From Turritopsis dohrnii (taxonomy: Eukaryota; Cnidaria; Hydrozoa; Anthoathecata; Oceaniidae), in contig BQMF02000139.1 in NCBI GenBank assembly GCA_027922465.2, positions 744,001 through 808,000 of the forward strand: DNA of 64,000 nt, written 5' to 3'. The notes beneath the pieces are model-generated. The model worked only from the letters and a program-made list of their open reading frames with translations. It made no database searches and was not told the origin of the DNA. Position 1 is the stretch's first letter; each line of letters opens with the position of its first letter. The position numbers were made by a program, and so were the translations under genes. Positions 9,424-20,100 of this stretch are shown here, in pieces.

Positions 9424-10103
9424 TTATTGAAGATAGGCACCTAAAAATTTCTTATCCTCTTCATCATAGTACCAATCCCACACCCTATCCGGATGCATGG
9501 CGACTTGCATCAATTCGCTGTGGAGATCTTTCTCGAAGCGATGCTTGTGATGATAGCGAAACAATTCTTCATGTATACTATCGTAACCTACCAACTTCGA
9601 CAGAGTGCTACAATCTTAAAGTGCCCCTCATCTGCCGCTACTATCATTGTCAACTCAAAATCAGTCGCTCCCCACTCCTTGCACAGTTTGATGATCTCAA
9701 TGTGACCATTAGAAGCTGCTACTATCATTGTCAAGTCAAACTCGGTCGCACCCCACTCCTTACACAGTTTAAGTATCTCAATGTGACCCTTTCTACCTGC
9801 TACTAGCATTGTTGAATTGAAATAGTTTGCACCCCACTCCTTGCAGAGTTTAACGATTTCGGCGTGACCATGTTGAGCTGCTGACTCCATTGTCATGTCA
9901 AAATCAGTCGCTCCCCACTCCTTGCAGAGTTTAACTATCTCAATGTGACCATATTGAGCTGCTACTATCATTGCCTCGTTAAACTCTGTCGCACCCCACT
10001 CCTTACACAGTTTCACAGTATCGATGTCACCCTTGGAAGCAGCATTCCACATTGGCTCGTTTACATCTTCCTCATTATCAAATTTAGATTGGTTATTCGA
10101 CAT
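9424..10103 (-). pseudogene. Ankyrin-repeat protein of the Polinton type, one frameshift
   Basis: From ATG at 10103 the protein shows about five repeats of a 32-33-residue unit with the core HIEIVKLCKEWGAT. The ORF stops early near 9588, but a one-base shift there gives a readable tail to a stop at 9424, including HPDRVWDWYYDEEDKKFL, a tail I recognise from ankyrin proteins of Polintons and some large DNA viruses. So one indel near 9590 has truncated a protein of about 225 residues. The role is probably protein-protein interaction in the host cell; no target is predictable. It is convergent with the ATPase gene. A promoter-like repeat shared with the next gene lies just upstream. Confidence 0.75.
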
Positions 10104-10125
10104 CCTTTATTACAATGTTGCTGTT

Positions 10126-10170
10126 CAACTTGGAAATTTTTTATAAGTGGACAGAACTAGCGCATCAGTT
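10126..10170 (-). promoter_or_regulatory. Promoter-like repeat upstream of the ankyrin gene
   Basis: On the minus strand it reads CAGTTCTGTCCACT-like sequence, an A-rich TATAAAAAAT stretch, then TTTCCAAGTTG, ending 22 bases before the ATG at 10103. A near-identical block lies at 10433-10473, just upstream of the next minus-strand start codon (10422). The repeated placement before two start codons is seen directly; the promoter role is inferred. Confidence 0.55.
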
Positions 10171-10422
10171 AGGGAAATTCCCTAACTCATTATCCATCCC
10201 TCCACTTGTTATGGCAGTTGTTACATTCATTGAACACTGATGTTCCCTCATCACATGACTGGCTTGTTTTGCTATTGAAAGAATGTTCCTACTCCCACAG
10301 CAATGGCAAATATACAATGTTTGTTCTCGAGCGACTGCTCGAGGCTTTGACATTTCCTTGAATATTTCAAGGAGTCTATTCTTGGCAGAGTCAAATACTG
10401 GATTTGAAAAGTCCTCTTCCAT
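10165..10422 (-). CDS. Small protein with possible zinc-binding CxxC/HxxxxxC (85 aa)
   Basis: The family is not recognised. The middle contains YICHCCGSRNILSIAKQASH followed by VMREHQC, so C-x2-C with a later histidine and cysteine could form a zinc finger. The frame is intact, and its start is preceded by the same promoter-like block as the ankyrin gene, which argues that it is real and belonged to the older Polinton. Regulatory or host-interaction roles are possible but unsupported. Its stop overlaps the promoter block of the ankyrin gene. Confidence 0.5.
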   Translation of the reverse strand: MEEDFSNPVFDSAKNRLLEIFKEMSKPRAVAREQTLYICHCCGSRNILSIAKQASHVMREHQCSMNVTTAITSGGMDNELGNFPN

Positions 10423-10432
10423 TTATTTCAGA

Positions 10433-10473
10433 AACTTGGAAATTTTTTTCCAGTGGACAGAACTGACGCATTC
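10433..10473 (-). promoter_or_regulatory. Second copy of the promoter-like repeat
   Basis: AACTTGGAAATTTTTTTCCA plus GTGGACAGAACTGACGCATT on the plus strand matches 10126-10170 at most positions. It sits 11 bases upstream of the minus-strand ATG at 10422. Confidence 0.55.
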
Positions 10474-10520
10474 GGCTGACCTCAGCACTTTTCCACGCAT
10501 GTGCAGTAGAGGGGGATTGA

Positions 10521-10584
10521 TGACGTCATTGCTTGCGCTAAAATCTGATGACGTCATTGCTTGCGCCAGAATCTGATGACGTCA
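10521..10584. promoter_or_regulatory. Three CRE-type TGACGTCA palindromes spaced exactly 28 bp
   Basis: TGACGTCA occurs at 10521-10528, 10549-10556 and 10577-10584, embedded in a tandem 28-bp unit (CATTGCTTGCGC between copies). TGACGTCA is the consensus site for CREB/ATF bZIP factors. The cluster lies 100-160 bp upstream of the minus-strand promoter-like block at 10433-10473. Function is inferred. Confidence 0.6.
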
Positions 10585-10599
10585 GCGGGTGCGTTTTTA

Positions 10600-11388
10600 C
10601 CTTCGTTTTCGTGTGTGTGCGTGTGTTGCGCTGGAATCCCCAATATACTATCTCTGTTGGACACCTATACCCCTAATCCCAGCTTCATGGTACTTCTTTC
10701 GGTTTTCCATTTGTTTTGAAAGTGCGGCTGTCGTGCCAAAAGTATTTCTATGTGGGGCTTCTTTTCATTTATTATTTTTTGCCTTGCTAAACTCTGGTTG
10801 GGATTTTACTCAGAGTCGTTGGACTTGATTATTACACAAACTTATTATGTTTTTTAAACATGGTACCTTTTGGCGGTGATCAAAAACTACAGAGTTTGCA
10901 TGCAAACATTAACTTTATTTTGTGATATTTAATTTCATTATATATTCATTATATATGCAATTATTTTGAGATTTTTCACTGATGATGAGCATTTGTATAG
11001 ATCTGTTGTTAGCTTTATTTGGAAAAAATTCAGTAGTGAGTTTATGAGGATTAATGAGGAACAAGCAATGCAAATTTGCGATGAACAAAATTGGTGTTCT
11101 GTCTTGTGTTTGTTGAGACTTTCACCAGTCATACATAAGTTATGCACCCATTATGCACCCACTTTGAGGATAAAATTGAAACCAAATGCTGTTAGTGTGG
11201 CCTGTTAGTGTAAGCTGGATGAATCTTATCTCACAATCCATATTTTGTTTTGTTTTGAGGGGACATTAATCTCAAGCTCTTTTCGCATAATCACTAATGT
11301 TCTGTTGGTTCCTGGGTTTCTTTATAAAAGAAAAGGAACCACAGGAACATCTAAGATTCAAAGAAAACCTTCAGCTTAGAAGGAATAG
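10600..11388. other. No recognisable gene
   Basis: AT-rich sequence with short unconvincing frames. It includes the palindrome-rich stretch ATTATATATTCATTATATAT near 10930. I see no conserved motif on either strand. Confidence 0.4.
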
Positions 11389-11760
11389 TTGCCCAAGATT
11401 GAACAAATTTCTCATGATATATTTTCAACATGCCAATTGAGTTTATCTTCTTCTACAGACAAAGCTAAGGAAAGCCATGAAGAATTAGCATTATTGGATG
11501 ATGATGTTACAACCCATATTGACACGTCCTCTGCAGCTTCTCCCCAGGATATAAAATCATTGATTGACAATGTTTTTGAGCTCGAAAAAGACAAAACAGA
11601 TGGATGGCCATTTCAGTTGAAATGGCTAGATGCTTATTCTGTTGGTTTTAAAATTCCCCAACTACTCTTTCTTGGTGGGAAACCAGCTTTAGTCAAAGAA
11701 ATGTTTCGTGTGTTGACAAGGTCCTTATGTTCTGGTAGTTTTATTCCATGCATGTCATGA
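11389..11760 (+). CDS. Hypothetical 123-aa frame, doubtful
   Basis: An open frame with a polar, acidic N-terminal half (LALLDDDVTTHID, KSLIDNVFELEKDKTDGWPF) and a more hydrophobic end (FKIPQLLFLGGKPALV). Composition is protein-like and longer than expected by chance here, but no family is recognised, and both strands are open in part. It could be the remnant of a transposon ORF. Decay continues downstream: similar in-frame fragments cannot be joined without many breaks. Confidence 0.25.
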   Translation: MPKIEQISHDIFSTCQLSLSSSTDKAKESHEELALLDDDVTTHIDTSSAASPQDIKSLIDNVFELEKDKTDGWPFQLKWLDAYSVGFKIPQLLFLGGKPALVKEMFRVLTRSLCSGSFIPCMS

Positions 11761-13026
11761 TTGATAATTGAATGAAACAAATAGTAGAATTCAATGGATA
11801 TAAGTTTGCGTCAAATTGTATAGGTGTGATTTGGAATTATCTAGATAAAGAATCTTGCATTTCCAAGTGATCTAAATCAGAGTGGGAATTTGATATCTCA
11901 CCAGATTTTAGACGAAATAAAGAGAAACAATTTTTTTCCTATACTTGATGATAAAGCCTGTTATGATTCTACTAAGAAGCCTTTGTCTTAAGAGAAGATT
12001 TTGTTTTGCGGAGCGTGGTCGATTATCTACTGAAAACATACAAGTAGAATAGGAAGAATTATTTTATGTGGACAGTTCTGTTTTGGTATGTCTTTATATT
12101 CACTGTTTATTCTATGAGAACATAATATTTTATTTATGTATTTAAAAAAAAAAAAAAAAAATAAATGGTGGGAGACTTCATACTAATTATGATTCACCAT
12201 ATATAAAATATTTTAATTTTGAATTTGTTCACCTTTTGTCTTTTTTAGAACAAACATCAACAGATCGACCTAGATTTAATGAAGCGCTAGAGGTGTGGGA
12301 AGGTGTCAAAGGATGTTGAGAAGAGTAAGAAGTCAAGGAGGAGTGCAGGACGAAAATCAACATAGAGGGCGGAAAATTATAACTTGCAATAGCACCATGA
12401 ATTTATAGGAAAACTGCAATCTTAGTCAGTTCAGTTTTGACAAAATTTATGGTGCCAATATTCGTTATTTTTTCAAATATACTGTTTTTTAGCCTCTTAG
12501 TTCAATTTTGTGCTCCAATTTGCTTGGGTGAAATAAATTTGCTTTTGAAAATGAGAATGCTAGTAAATCCTTCATGCAACGAAAGGAATGTGTAATCGTG
12601 CAGTGAGTTTGGTATTTTAGACGTTTAATATAATGATGCAATTAATATAATACTGTAATTATTTTGTTATGTATATGCTGTGTTAATCTCAAAAAAAACT
12701 ATTGTATTCAGCTTCTATTTCTCTATCCACCTTTGGTTAAAATGTTTAATGTAGGCAAATTTTGGTGTGGGGGGTTCAAAGTAGCTAACTGAAAATGAAC
12801 TTTGACCTCCCGGGATGCATTTGTCCGTAAATCGGGTTATTACGAGAAAAATCGGGGAATCGGAATTCTTATTGGAATCCACAAGGTTGAGCCGTACCTA
12901 AATAATAGAGAGCCGAAGGGGCGGTTGACGGTTAAAGATGGCGGACGCTCAAATACGCTCTCCACACTGCGCTAAGTCAACCATTAGCAAAGTTTCATTT
13001 CAATCAGACGGAAACCGTTCAATAAA
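11761..13026. other. Non-coding, with an A18 tract and the probable 5' leader of the RLE retrotransposon
   Basis: An uninterrupted run of A at about 12143-12160 followed by TAAATGG could be the tail of a retroposed sequence. The last 250 bases (from about 12770) precede the retrotransposon start codon and may be its 5' UTR. No gene is seen. Confidence 0.35.
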
Positions 13027-15604
13027 TTGAAGAAATTTGCTTGGAGATATAAAGTAGCAATGGACGACAAAAATGAGCGAATAGGAAGCCAGATCAATAC
13101 GGAAACCGAACAAAATGGTCAAAGGATGACTACGATTGACGTAGATGCGAAATGTTTCAAATGTCGCAGGTCTTTTCGGACTATGCGAGGTATGTTACAA
13201 CACCTTCGACAATGCAAAACTCAGCTGAATGTTCAAAATAACCTAGAAGTATCCACAGAAAAGCCACACGAAGCAAATGAAGGTAGTGAAAGTATAACTC
13301 CTTCGGTAGAAGCAGCATCACAACCTTTACTCGAAAAGTTCTATTGGGACAAGCGAAAAGGAAGCGAAATAGAACAAGATATAAACGTTTGCTACGAAAA
13401 AGTTGTCTTCTGGAAGAAAAATTTATTTATGCTTCCCAACGGCCAATCGGGAAAAAATTATATTCGCGAAATCACCAGACTTCTGATATCGTAGAACGAA
13501 AACTCGCCACTCAAACAGATAGCATTAAAAGCTATGCATATAATGCCAGCGTTATTGTTACAAAAACCACACAAATCATCGAAAAGTAAAGATCATGTGG
13601 AGGTCCTCACGCGTCGTCTTACAACCTGGAAGAGAGGGGACCTTTTGGCACTGTTAGACGAAGCTGAAACATTGCAAAATAGACTTCCCAAACCATCGGG
13701 TAAAAGGGACATAGCGGCAATATCACAGCAATTCAAAAACCATATGCTTAAAGGAAACGTGAACAATGCTATCAAAGTTATCACGAACAGTAAGTCTGGG
13801 GGTATCCTTCCCTTGAACGACGAAACTCTTCACATCTTACAGCAAAAACATCCAAACGGTTCATCTTTTCAAGAAGACATTGCATTGCAAGGCCCAACGA
13901 AAACAATAAATCCGGTGGTATATGACGTAATCGATGACGAGATGATTCTCAAGGCTGCGAAAAATACGAAGGGAGGCTGCGGTCCTTCTGGGATGGATGC
14001 AGATGGATGGCGCAAGATTCTTGCATCCAAAGTATACGGAGATAGTGGAAGGGATCTCCGGCATGCGTTTGCTAAGTTTATAAAGATACAGTGCCGGAAC
14101 GACGTAGACGACGAATCTCTACAAGCATACACGGCTTCAAGGTTGGTACCACTAGACAAACAACCTGGGCTCAGACCAATCGGAGTCGGAGAAGTGTTAC
14201 ATCGGATTGCAGGAAAAGTAGTGATGCAGGTTGCACGGAAAGATGTGATGGCTGCCTGTAGCGACGTACAAATGTGCGCTGGTCACGAAGCTGGATGCGA
14301 AGCGGCGATTCACGCAATGCGTGAAGTGTTTGAAAGCGAGGAGTGCGAAGCAGCTTTATTAGTGGATGCATCAAATGCCTTCAACAGCATCAATAGAAAT
14401 GTTTTGCTTCATAACATAAAGATCATCATCCTCTCGACATTCGTTAACAACATATATCGATTCCCTGCGCGTCTATTTGTCATTGGTGGGAAAGAATTGA
14501 AATCAATGGAAGGTACTACGCAAGGTGATCCGTTGGGAATGGCGATATATGCGATTGGTATTACTCCAGTACTCGAGATGATGCTCAACGTCATTGCTTT
14601 TGATCAACTAAACGTCAGCATGGTAGCATTTGCGGATGATCTCACTGCTGTTGGTAAATTTGCTTCACTTAGACGATGGTGGGACAAACTGGTCGAAATT
14701 GGACCTTTGTTTGGCTACCTTCCACAACCAAAGAAATCATGGTTGATCGTCAAGCATAACAAGATTGCTTTGATGGGTCCAACGTGCAGTTAACAGCGAA
14801 AGGTGAGCGTCATCTAGGAGCAGTTATCGGAAGTAATCGGTTCAAGGCGGATTATTGTACGCAAGAAGTACGAAAATGGATAGATCATATAACGCTTCTA
14901 TCAGACATAGCTTTGATAGCACCTCAAGCAGCCTACTCTTGCTTTTTCGCAGGCTACCAACACAAATTTACGTACTGCTTGAGAACCATTCCTGGCTACG
15001 AAAAGTATGTCGAAGAGCTGGAGGAAGTAGTCAGACACAAGTTTCTTCCAGCGATTTTAGGAGGACATATTGTCAATGATATGGAACGTGAATTGATTTC
15101 TCTACCTCCAAGATTAGGAGGGCTGGGAATCAATTTAATAAGGGAAACAGCTCCGTTCGAATTTGAAAACTCATGCAAAATAACAAAGCAACTAATCTCC
15201 AAAATTCTGAAGAAAGACCAAGAAGATTTTGAAGAAGTAACGAAAGCGCAAATAAAAGACCAGCGCAGAAAACGGATGAACGAAAAACTACAGAAAGTGT
15301 ATGATGAACTCTCCAGTGAGCAGAAACGCCAAAATGTAATAAATCGGGAAATCGGCAGCAGTAACTGGTTAACCACATTACCTCTCCAAGATCAGGGGTA
15401 CGACCTGAATAAAGAGCAGTTTTGGGATGCTCTACGCATCAGATACAATTGGGTCCTCCCAAGGTTACCAACGTTTTGTGCTTGTGGAGCCAAATACGAT
15501 CTGGCTCATGCTCTATCTTGCAAGAAAGGTGGCTTTGTTTCCACAAGACATAATGAAGTGCGAGACATCACAGCGCTGTTCCTCAAGGAAGTCTGCGTGG
15601 ATGT
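13027..15604 (+). pseudogene. RLE retrotransposon protein: zinc finger, reverse transcriptase, start of nuclease region
   Basis: Residues about 38-62 form a C2H2 finger (CFKCRRSFRTMRGMLQHLRQ). The frame meets one TAG at 13492-13494 and then continues in the same frame (MPALLLQKPHKSSKSKDH). The reverse transcriptase follows: PGLRPIGVGEVLHRIAGK, LLVDASNAFNSINR (motif A), EGTTQGDPLGMAIYAIG (motif B), VAFADDLTAVG (motif C with FADD). A one-base frameshift near 14775-14790 moves reading to the frame ending at 15644. The C-terminal part has the CACGAKYDLAHALSCKKGGF zinc motif and RHNEVRD. The Polinton starts at 15605, so the last residues of that frame are Polinton sequence. Intact, it would nick DNA and prime reverse transcription at the nick. 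Confidence 0.8.
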
Positions 15605-16446
15605 AGAGATAGGAAAGTGCGGATGTTGGCGCAAAATCATATGATTTCAGGAATTTCCCTACTATAGCTAATATTATCATCTAAGACCTTTGTTTTCATA
15701 ACGCGATACGAGTTATGAAACGTGTTATTTTGATTACATAACAAATAACAACACGTAAGCAGTTTTAATTATTATTATATAACCACAAATTACTCATAAA
15801 TGTAAACAATTAAATATCTCATAAAAATGTAGTAAAAAGCAGTTTGTAGTAGTTTCATTTTTATAACATAAATGAGCTAACAATACATATAACATACAGA
15901 TCAGCGTAGTCTAGTGGATAAGAACGCTAACTTGTAACAGCAAGGTCGTGTGTTCGAACCCCACGCAGTTCGTCTGAGAGGAAGTATATATACTTCGGCG
16001 GTTGTAGATCTCTCATGTTCTGGTTGTAAAACTTGCATGAGTGCGCACTTCCCCGCAGTTGTGTTGAATATATCGCGGAATGGTTAGCATTGTGTCTGGG
16101 TGATTTATCACTGTCAGGTTTCTCTGGTCCATAGAGACATTCAGGTTACCGTCATTTCGATCGAAATTCAACAAACGCCAGGGCTTAGAAGTGTTAGCAT
16201 GTATCCACAATGCCGGCTATAATTGCAAACTACATACGCTGATCAGCGAAATACATACCATATACTAAACATCGTGGTAATCGCTAAAACCAAAGCTATT
16301 TTCTCTTCTTCGTGAGATGGGAGTGAATCTGTTTGACTCACTACTCTTGTTTGAACTTCCTTTTGTGAACTTTTATTTTTTGTTTGTGTTGGAGAGCTAG
16401 TCACTTTGGGTGAAATATGATGCTCTTGCATAACATTAATCATTTT
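15605..16446 (+). repeat. Left terminal inverted repeat of the young Polinton
   Basis: It mirrors 30724-31565. I compared the outer, middle and inner segments by eye and found one difference near the inner edge (TAACATTAATC here, TAACGTTAATC opposite). It contains a 9-bp-arm hairpin TTTCATAAC...GTTATGAAA (15694-15720), a tRNA-headed SINE, and an antisense copy of the last 66 codons of the gene that ends in the right TIR. Confidence 0.95.
15899..16248 (+). mobile_element. tRNA-derived SINE within the left TIR
   Basis: The head resembles a tRNA: TAGTCTAGTGGATAAGA is A-box-like and GTGTTCGAACCCCACGC is B-box-like, but the arms do not fold into a proper cloverleaf. GATCAGCG occurs at both ends (15899-15906 and 16241-16248), as a target duplication would. 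The body continues about 270 bp past the tRNA part. The inverse copy lies at 30922-31271. Confidence 0.6.
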
Positions 16447-16971
16447 GTTATGTAATCATTTTGTTATGTAATCAAAACTTACCATGTAATCAAAATAACA
16501 AAATGCTATATAGTCATAACAAAAAGCTGTTTTGAACATAAAAAGATGGTTACCGTCAAATCGAAGAAAACTATAGCGTTCCGAGGGACACCACAAGCAG
16601 ACACTGAGATCTAAATGAATGATATAAAACCCAAGAGCGGAATAAATCGAAAATTGTGGTGAACAGGCGACAGAGTCTGCTGGAAAGGGAAGGTCTAGTG
16701 GAGCGGCTAGATTGGAACTGGATGGTGCCGTCCGCTCCCGGTATTCACCACAAAATGTGCCAAAAGTTGTCGGGAAAAACAATGTGACTAGATGTAATAT
16801 ACTCGAACAGATCATGAACGGCCATTGCGTGCGTAGTAGTCGGAGTTCGTAAGTAGTCACACACAAATAGTCTAAGATCTAGGGGTAGAGCTCAGAGCTG
16901 GTGGATTCGAGAAGCCAGGGTGGAGTGCCGGTTAGATCGAAGACAATGAATTAAAAACCCTCTAGGGTATC

Positions 16972-17002
<31 letters not shown>

Positions 17003-17143
17003 AAACCCTAGAGGGTTCTCCTAAGGGAGTTTTGTTTTCAGGTATCATGTATAATTCGTTTATTTTGTTTGTTTTTTTGTTTTTTTGTTTGTTTTTTTTG
17101 TTTTTTTTACCTCTTACCTCTTACCTCTTACCTCTTTGTTATC
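16447..17143. other. Spacer between left TIR and polB
   Basis: No convincing gene. It holds direct repeats of ATTTTGTTATGTAATC near 16441-16472, a hairpin around a (CAA)n loop (16958-17017), a T-rich stretch (17060-17110) and four copies of CTCTTAC. Confidence 0.5.
16958..17017. terminator. 13-bp-stem hairpin with (CAA)n loop, downstream of polB
   Basis: AACCCTCTAGGGT and its exact inverse ACCCTAGAGGGTT enclose about 34 bases dominated by CAA triplets. It is followed by a second small inverted repeat, CTCCTAAGGGAG, and TTTT. It lies about 130-190 bp beyond the polB stop, so transcript ending or RNA processing is possible. The structure is seen; the role is inferred. Confidence 0.4.
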
Positions 17144-20100
17144 TTATACATATCTATAATGTCCTCTGGCATATGTAGCAATACCATCTTTTGCAATAAT
17201 TCTTTTGTCATCATCCGCATTGAGAGCGAGTTTGTTTGTTTTTATAGTGTGGACATCATGCTTAATTGATTGAAAGGTCATCTGTTCCCTGTAAACATTC
17301 TTACCATCAAATAAGCATCTCTTATAATCATCAAACCCCATCGTCTTCTTTACTACACACTTCTTGACTCCCTTGCACTTCTTGTCTTCTTTTCCATCTA
17401 GCTGTTTATATGCATATGTCTTCGCTCTTAGAGCAACAAACTCTGTCATTATCTTACCACCCAACTCATCTTTCATTAGACCAATGACTTTCTTATTCAA
17501 ACCTATAGGTAAAGGTCTGTTATCTTTCTCATCGTACGCTGAAGTGTCGAATCTCAAAGCTACATCATCGGCGATATCTTTGTAAAAGTCGTCGGTTTTG
17601 ATGTGATAGACAAAGCTGTCTGTATCCATATAGCAGAGCTTTAGATTGTCACCATATTTTGGTCTCATGTAATCATAGTGAAACCCATACATAATCGTCT
17701 TTGACAAATCAAGAACTGTAGGTCCCAGATAGATCGGCTTGTTCAATACGAGTTTGATCTTTTGCATTTCAGCAGCCATCAAATGTTCACTGAAACAGAT
17801 ACTACCCTTGAAATTAGGTTTCATCACCAGCTTCTCATATTGTTCTTTCTTGGTAGCCAAGCGTATGTCTTTATGTTTACGTTGATTCTCCATAGTTTTA
17901 CCAAAGACTGAATTGTTCATGAGCTTGAAAAAGTCCTTTTCAAAGTCATTCTTTGATTTGGTACGCAAATTGGTGTTGAAATCGATGTACGGCTTCAACC
18001 ATGCACTTTGTCTAAATCTCAGTACTCTATGAACCTTCTCAAGAACAAGACCATGCTTCAGCGCTTGATCAAGTGCACGGATATGAATAATATAGTTCTT
18101 CTTGTCTGAAAGACATGGAGTTAGCTTTTCTACACCATTGATCTTCTTTCGCTCGGGCATAAACGGAAGATCGTTATGTGAATCATGAAGCTCCTGAGGA
18201 TAGTTCACATCAACTTCAAGAAGATAACCATATTTACCGTCTTTCTCAGCCAACTTTGAAATGAATTCAGCGGTAAATTTATTAGCATCTACCCACTTGA
18301 AATTCCCTGTCGGTAGCTTCTGAATCATAGCCCATCCATATAGATTATTTGCATCAAGATATTGGAGATAGCTACTTTCTTCAGTCTTCTTATATTTAGC
18401 ATCCATATACTTGTTATTAGCTTTAGCATGTCTATGAACAGCCTGACAGAGACCTCCTCTAATACCTTGCTCTACAAACAGAAACATATCCATATCTGAC
18501 AACAGATCCAGCTCAACCTCTGTCTTTTTCAAACAGGCTTGCCAAGCTAGTCCTGGAGCAGTGTAAAAATGTGCAGGATCCAGTTTATAGTTTGTTATAC
18601 ATGTTTCCCTAAAAGTCTCAAAAACATCAGCAAGCAATAGAACGTCTGTCTTGAGGTAGAGATCATGATACGCACCCATATTTTTATTTTTCATGTGTTT
18701 CCACACCTTCTGTGCATGCGTATAATCAGCATCACTGATACCTTTCATGTTCAACTTGCTGTAAAAAGCATCTTTTGGTGGGAGCTTAGTTTCATTAAAC
18801 TTATCAAAAGAATCAATGTATTCATAAGGATAAACTCCTTTTCTTCTCAATAGTTTGAATTGCTCATCACCCTTGAAGAATTTTCGAAGGTTTTTACACT
18901 GATCGTCGGATAGATTATTTACCAAGTTATCCAGACTACTAGCCATGAAACGCACACTATCGATGAATCTCAACTGTATCTTTTGAACTCTCGTCTCCCC
19001 ATTTTTGTCAGTATATTCACCAACCTTAACATCCAATGAGAAAGAGATATATTTTTCTTTGTTTTCAGCGATGACGGCAATCCCTTCATCTCCATACTGT
19101 TTGGCTAGTTCTTTGATAAACAGATGAGCATCATATCCGCTCAGATTGTGAAAGACGATCGGGATGTATTTAGGCACTTTGTAACGGAGATTACAAGACT
19201 GATGTGCAGCTCCACGAAATTTACCAGTAAAATGACAGTGATCCCTAACCTTAATATTATCTTTTTCAAATTCTTTCATACATATGTGGCACTTATCAGA
19301 ATCGGTAAATCCCTGTTCCTCTTCATATGTGAGGTCTCGCATTCTCTGTTTAGGAAACATATTGTATAGCCTTTTCACTTCACCTACCGCATGATCCACG
19401 AAACGTAAAACACAGTCTTCACCACGATAAAGCGTTAGAGGGTCTGAAACTTCACCATGAGCAAATTTGCTATAACAACAGAAGCCTGTGGGGATATGTA
19501 TACCAACCTTTTTAGTGGATGATCCAATAACGCTACGCGGTTCTTTACAAACCTCTTTTGACAAAGCTTCGAAATCAGCATACATTATGAAAGGAGCTTT
19601 GAGCTGGTACTGACCGTCATGAAACTTAACGGTGCTACCCTCATTTGGCATCTCAATCTTCGCGACATCATTATTTTTACAATATTCAAAGTGTTCATCT
19701 CGTGTTTTCTCACTTGAGAATCCATTGAGACAATTCAAGCAATAATGTTCTTTATTTTTGTGCTTCGAGTTGACCTTACTCAAGACACCGCTCAAGTTCT
19801 TTACAGCTATATAATGTCTCTTTTCCTCTTCACATAGTAAAAACAAAACAACCGTTTCTTTGCGATCAAGATGCTTCGACTTACGACACATATAGATACC
19901 TTCTGCCACATCTTTTGTTAAAACATGCACAGCGATATCAGGGTTCCTCCTCTCAAACAAATCTATTTTATTTAGCGCCATTGGAAACGATAAACTCTCC
20001 CAATTATATTTATCAACATGTTTCTTGAGATTCGTTATCCTTTGCGGATCTTTCTTAATCTCATTGTGGTTCAAAGCAGCAGTAACAGCCCATTTGAAAC

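Larger units (their letters stand above)
3966..10476. mobile_element. Older, decayed Polinton/Maverick
   Basis: Five or six Polinton-type genes lie together: a tail-anchored protein (+), a membrane-active protein (-), the major capsid protein (+), a packaging ATPase (+), an ankyrin protein (-) and a small zinc protein (-). Most match genes of the young Polinton at 15605-31565, but their order and orientation differ, so this is a different family. The left edge is set where similarity to the PI-PLC-like copy C flank ends. The right edge is only the last recognisable promoter repeat. No TIR, polymerase or integrase is present, so it is truncated or rearranged. Several frames are broken and a hAT element sits inside it. 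Confidence 0.75.

Noticed and set aside
12143..12160. Processed pseudogene tail
   Set aside because: An A18 run alone is not enough; no intronless gene similarity or target duplication was found upstream.
15902..15975. tRNA gene in the Polinton TIR
   Set aside because: A- and B-box-like words are present, but the acceptor and anticodon arms do not pair properly, and about 270 bp of extra body plus end repeats point to a SINE.
16456..16866. 136-residue minus-strand frame beside the left TIR
   Set aside because: Composition is unlike the other Polinton proteins, no motif is seen, and it runs into TIR-adjacent repeats.
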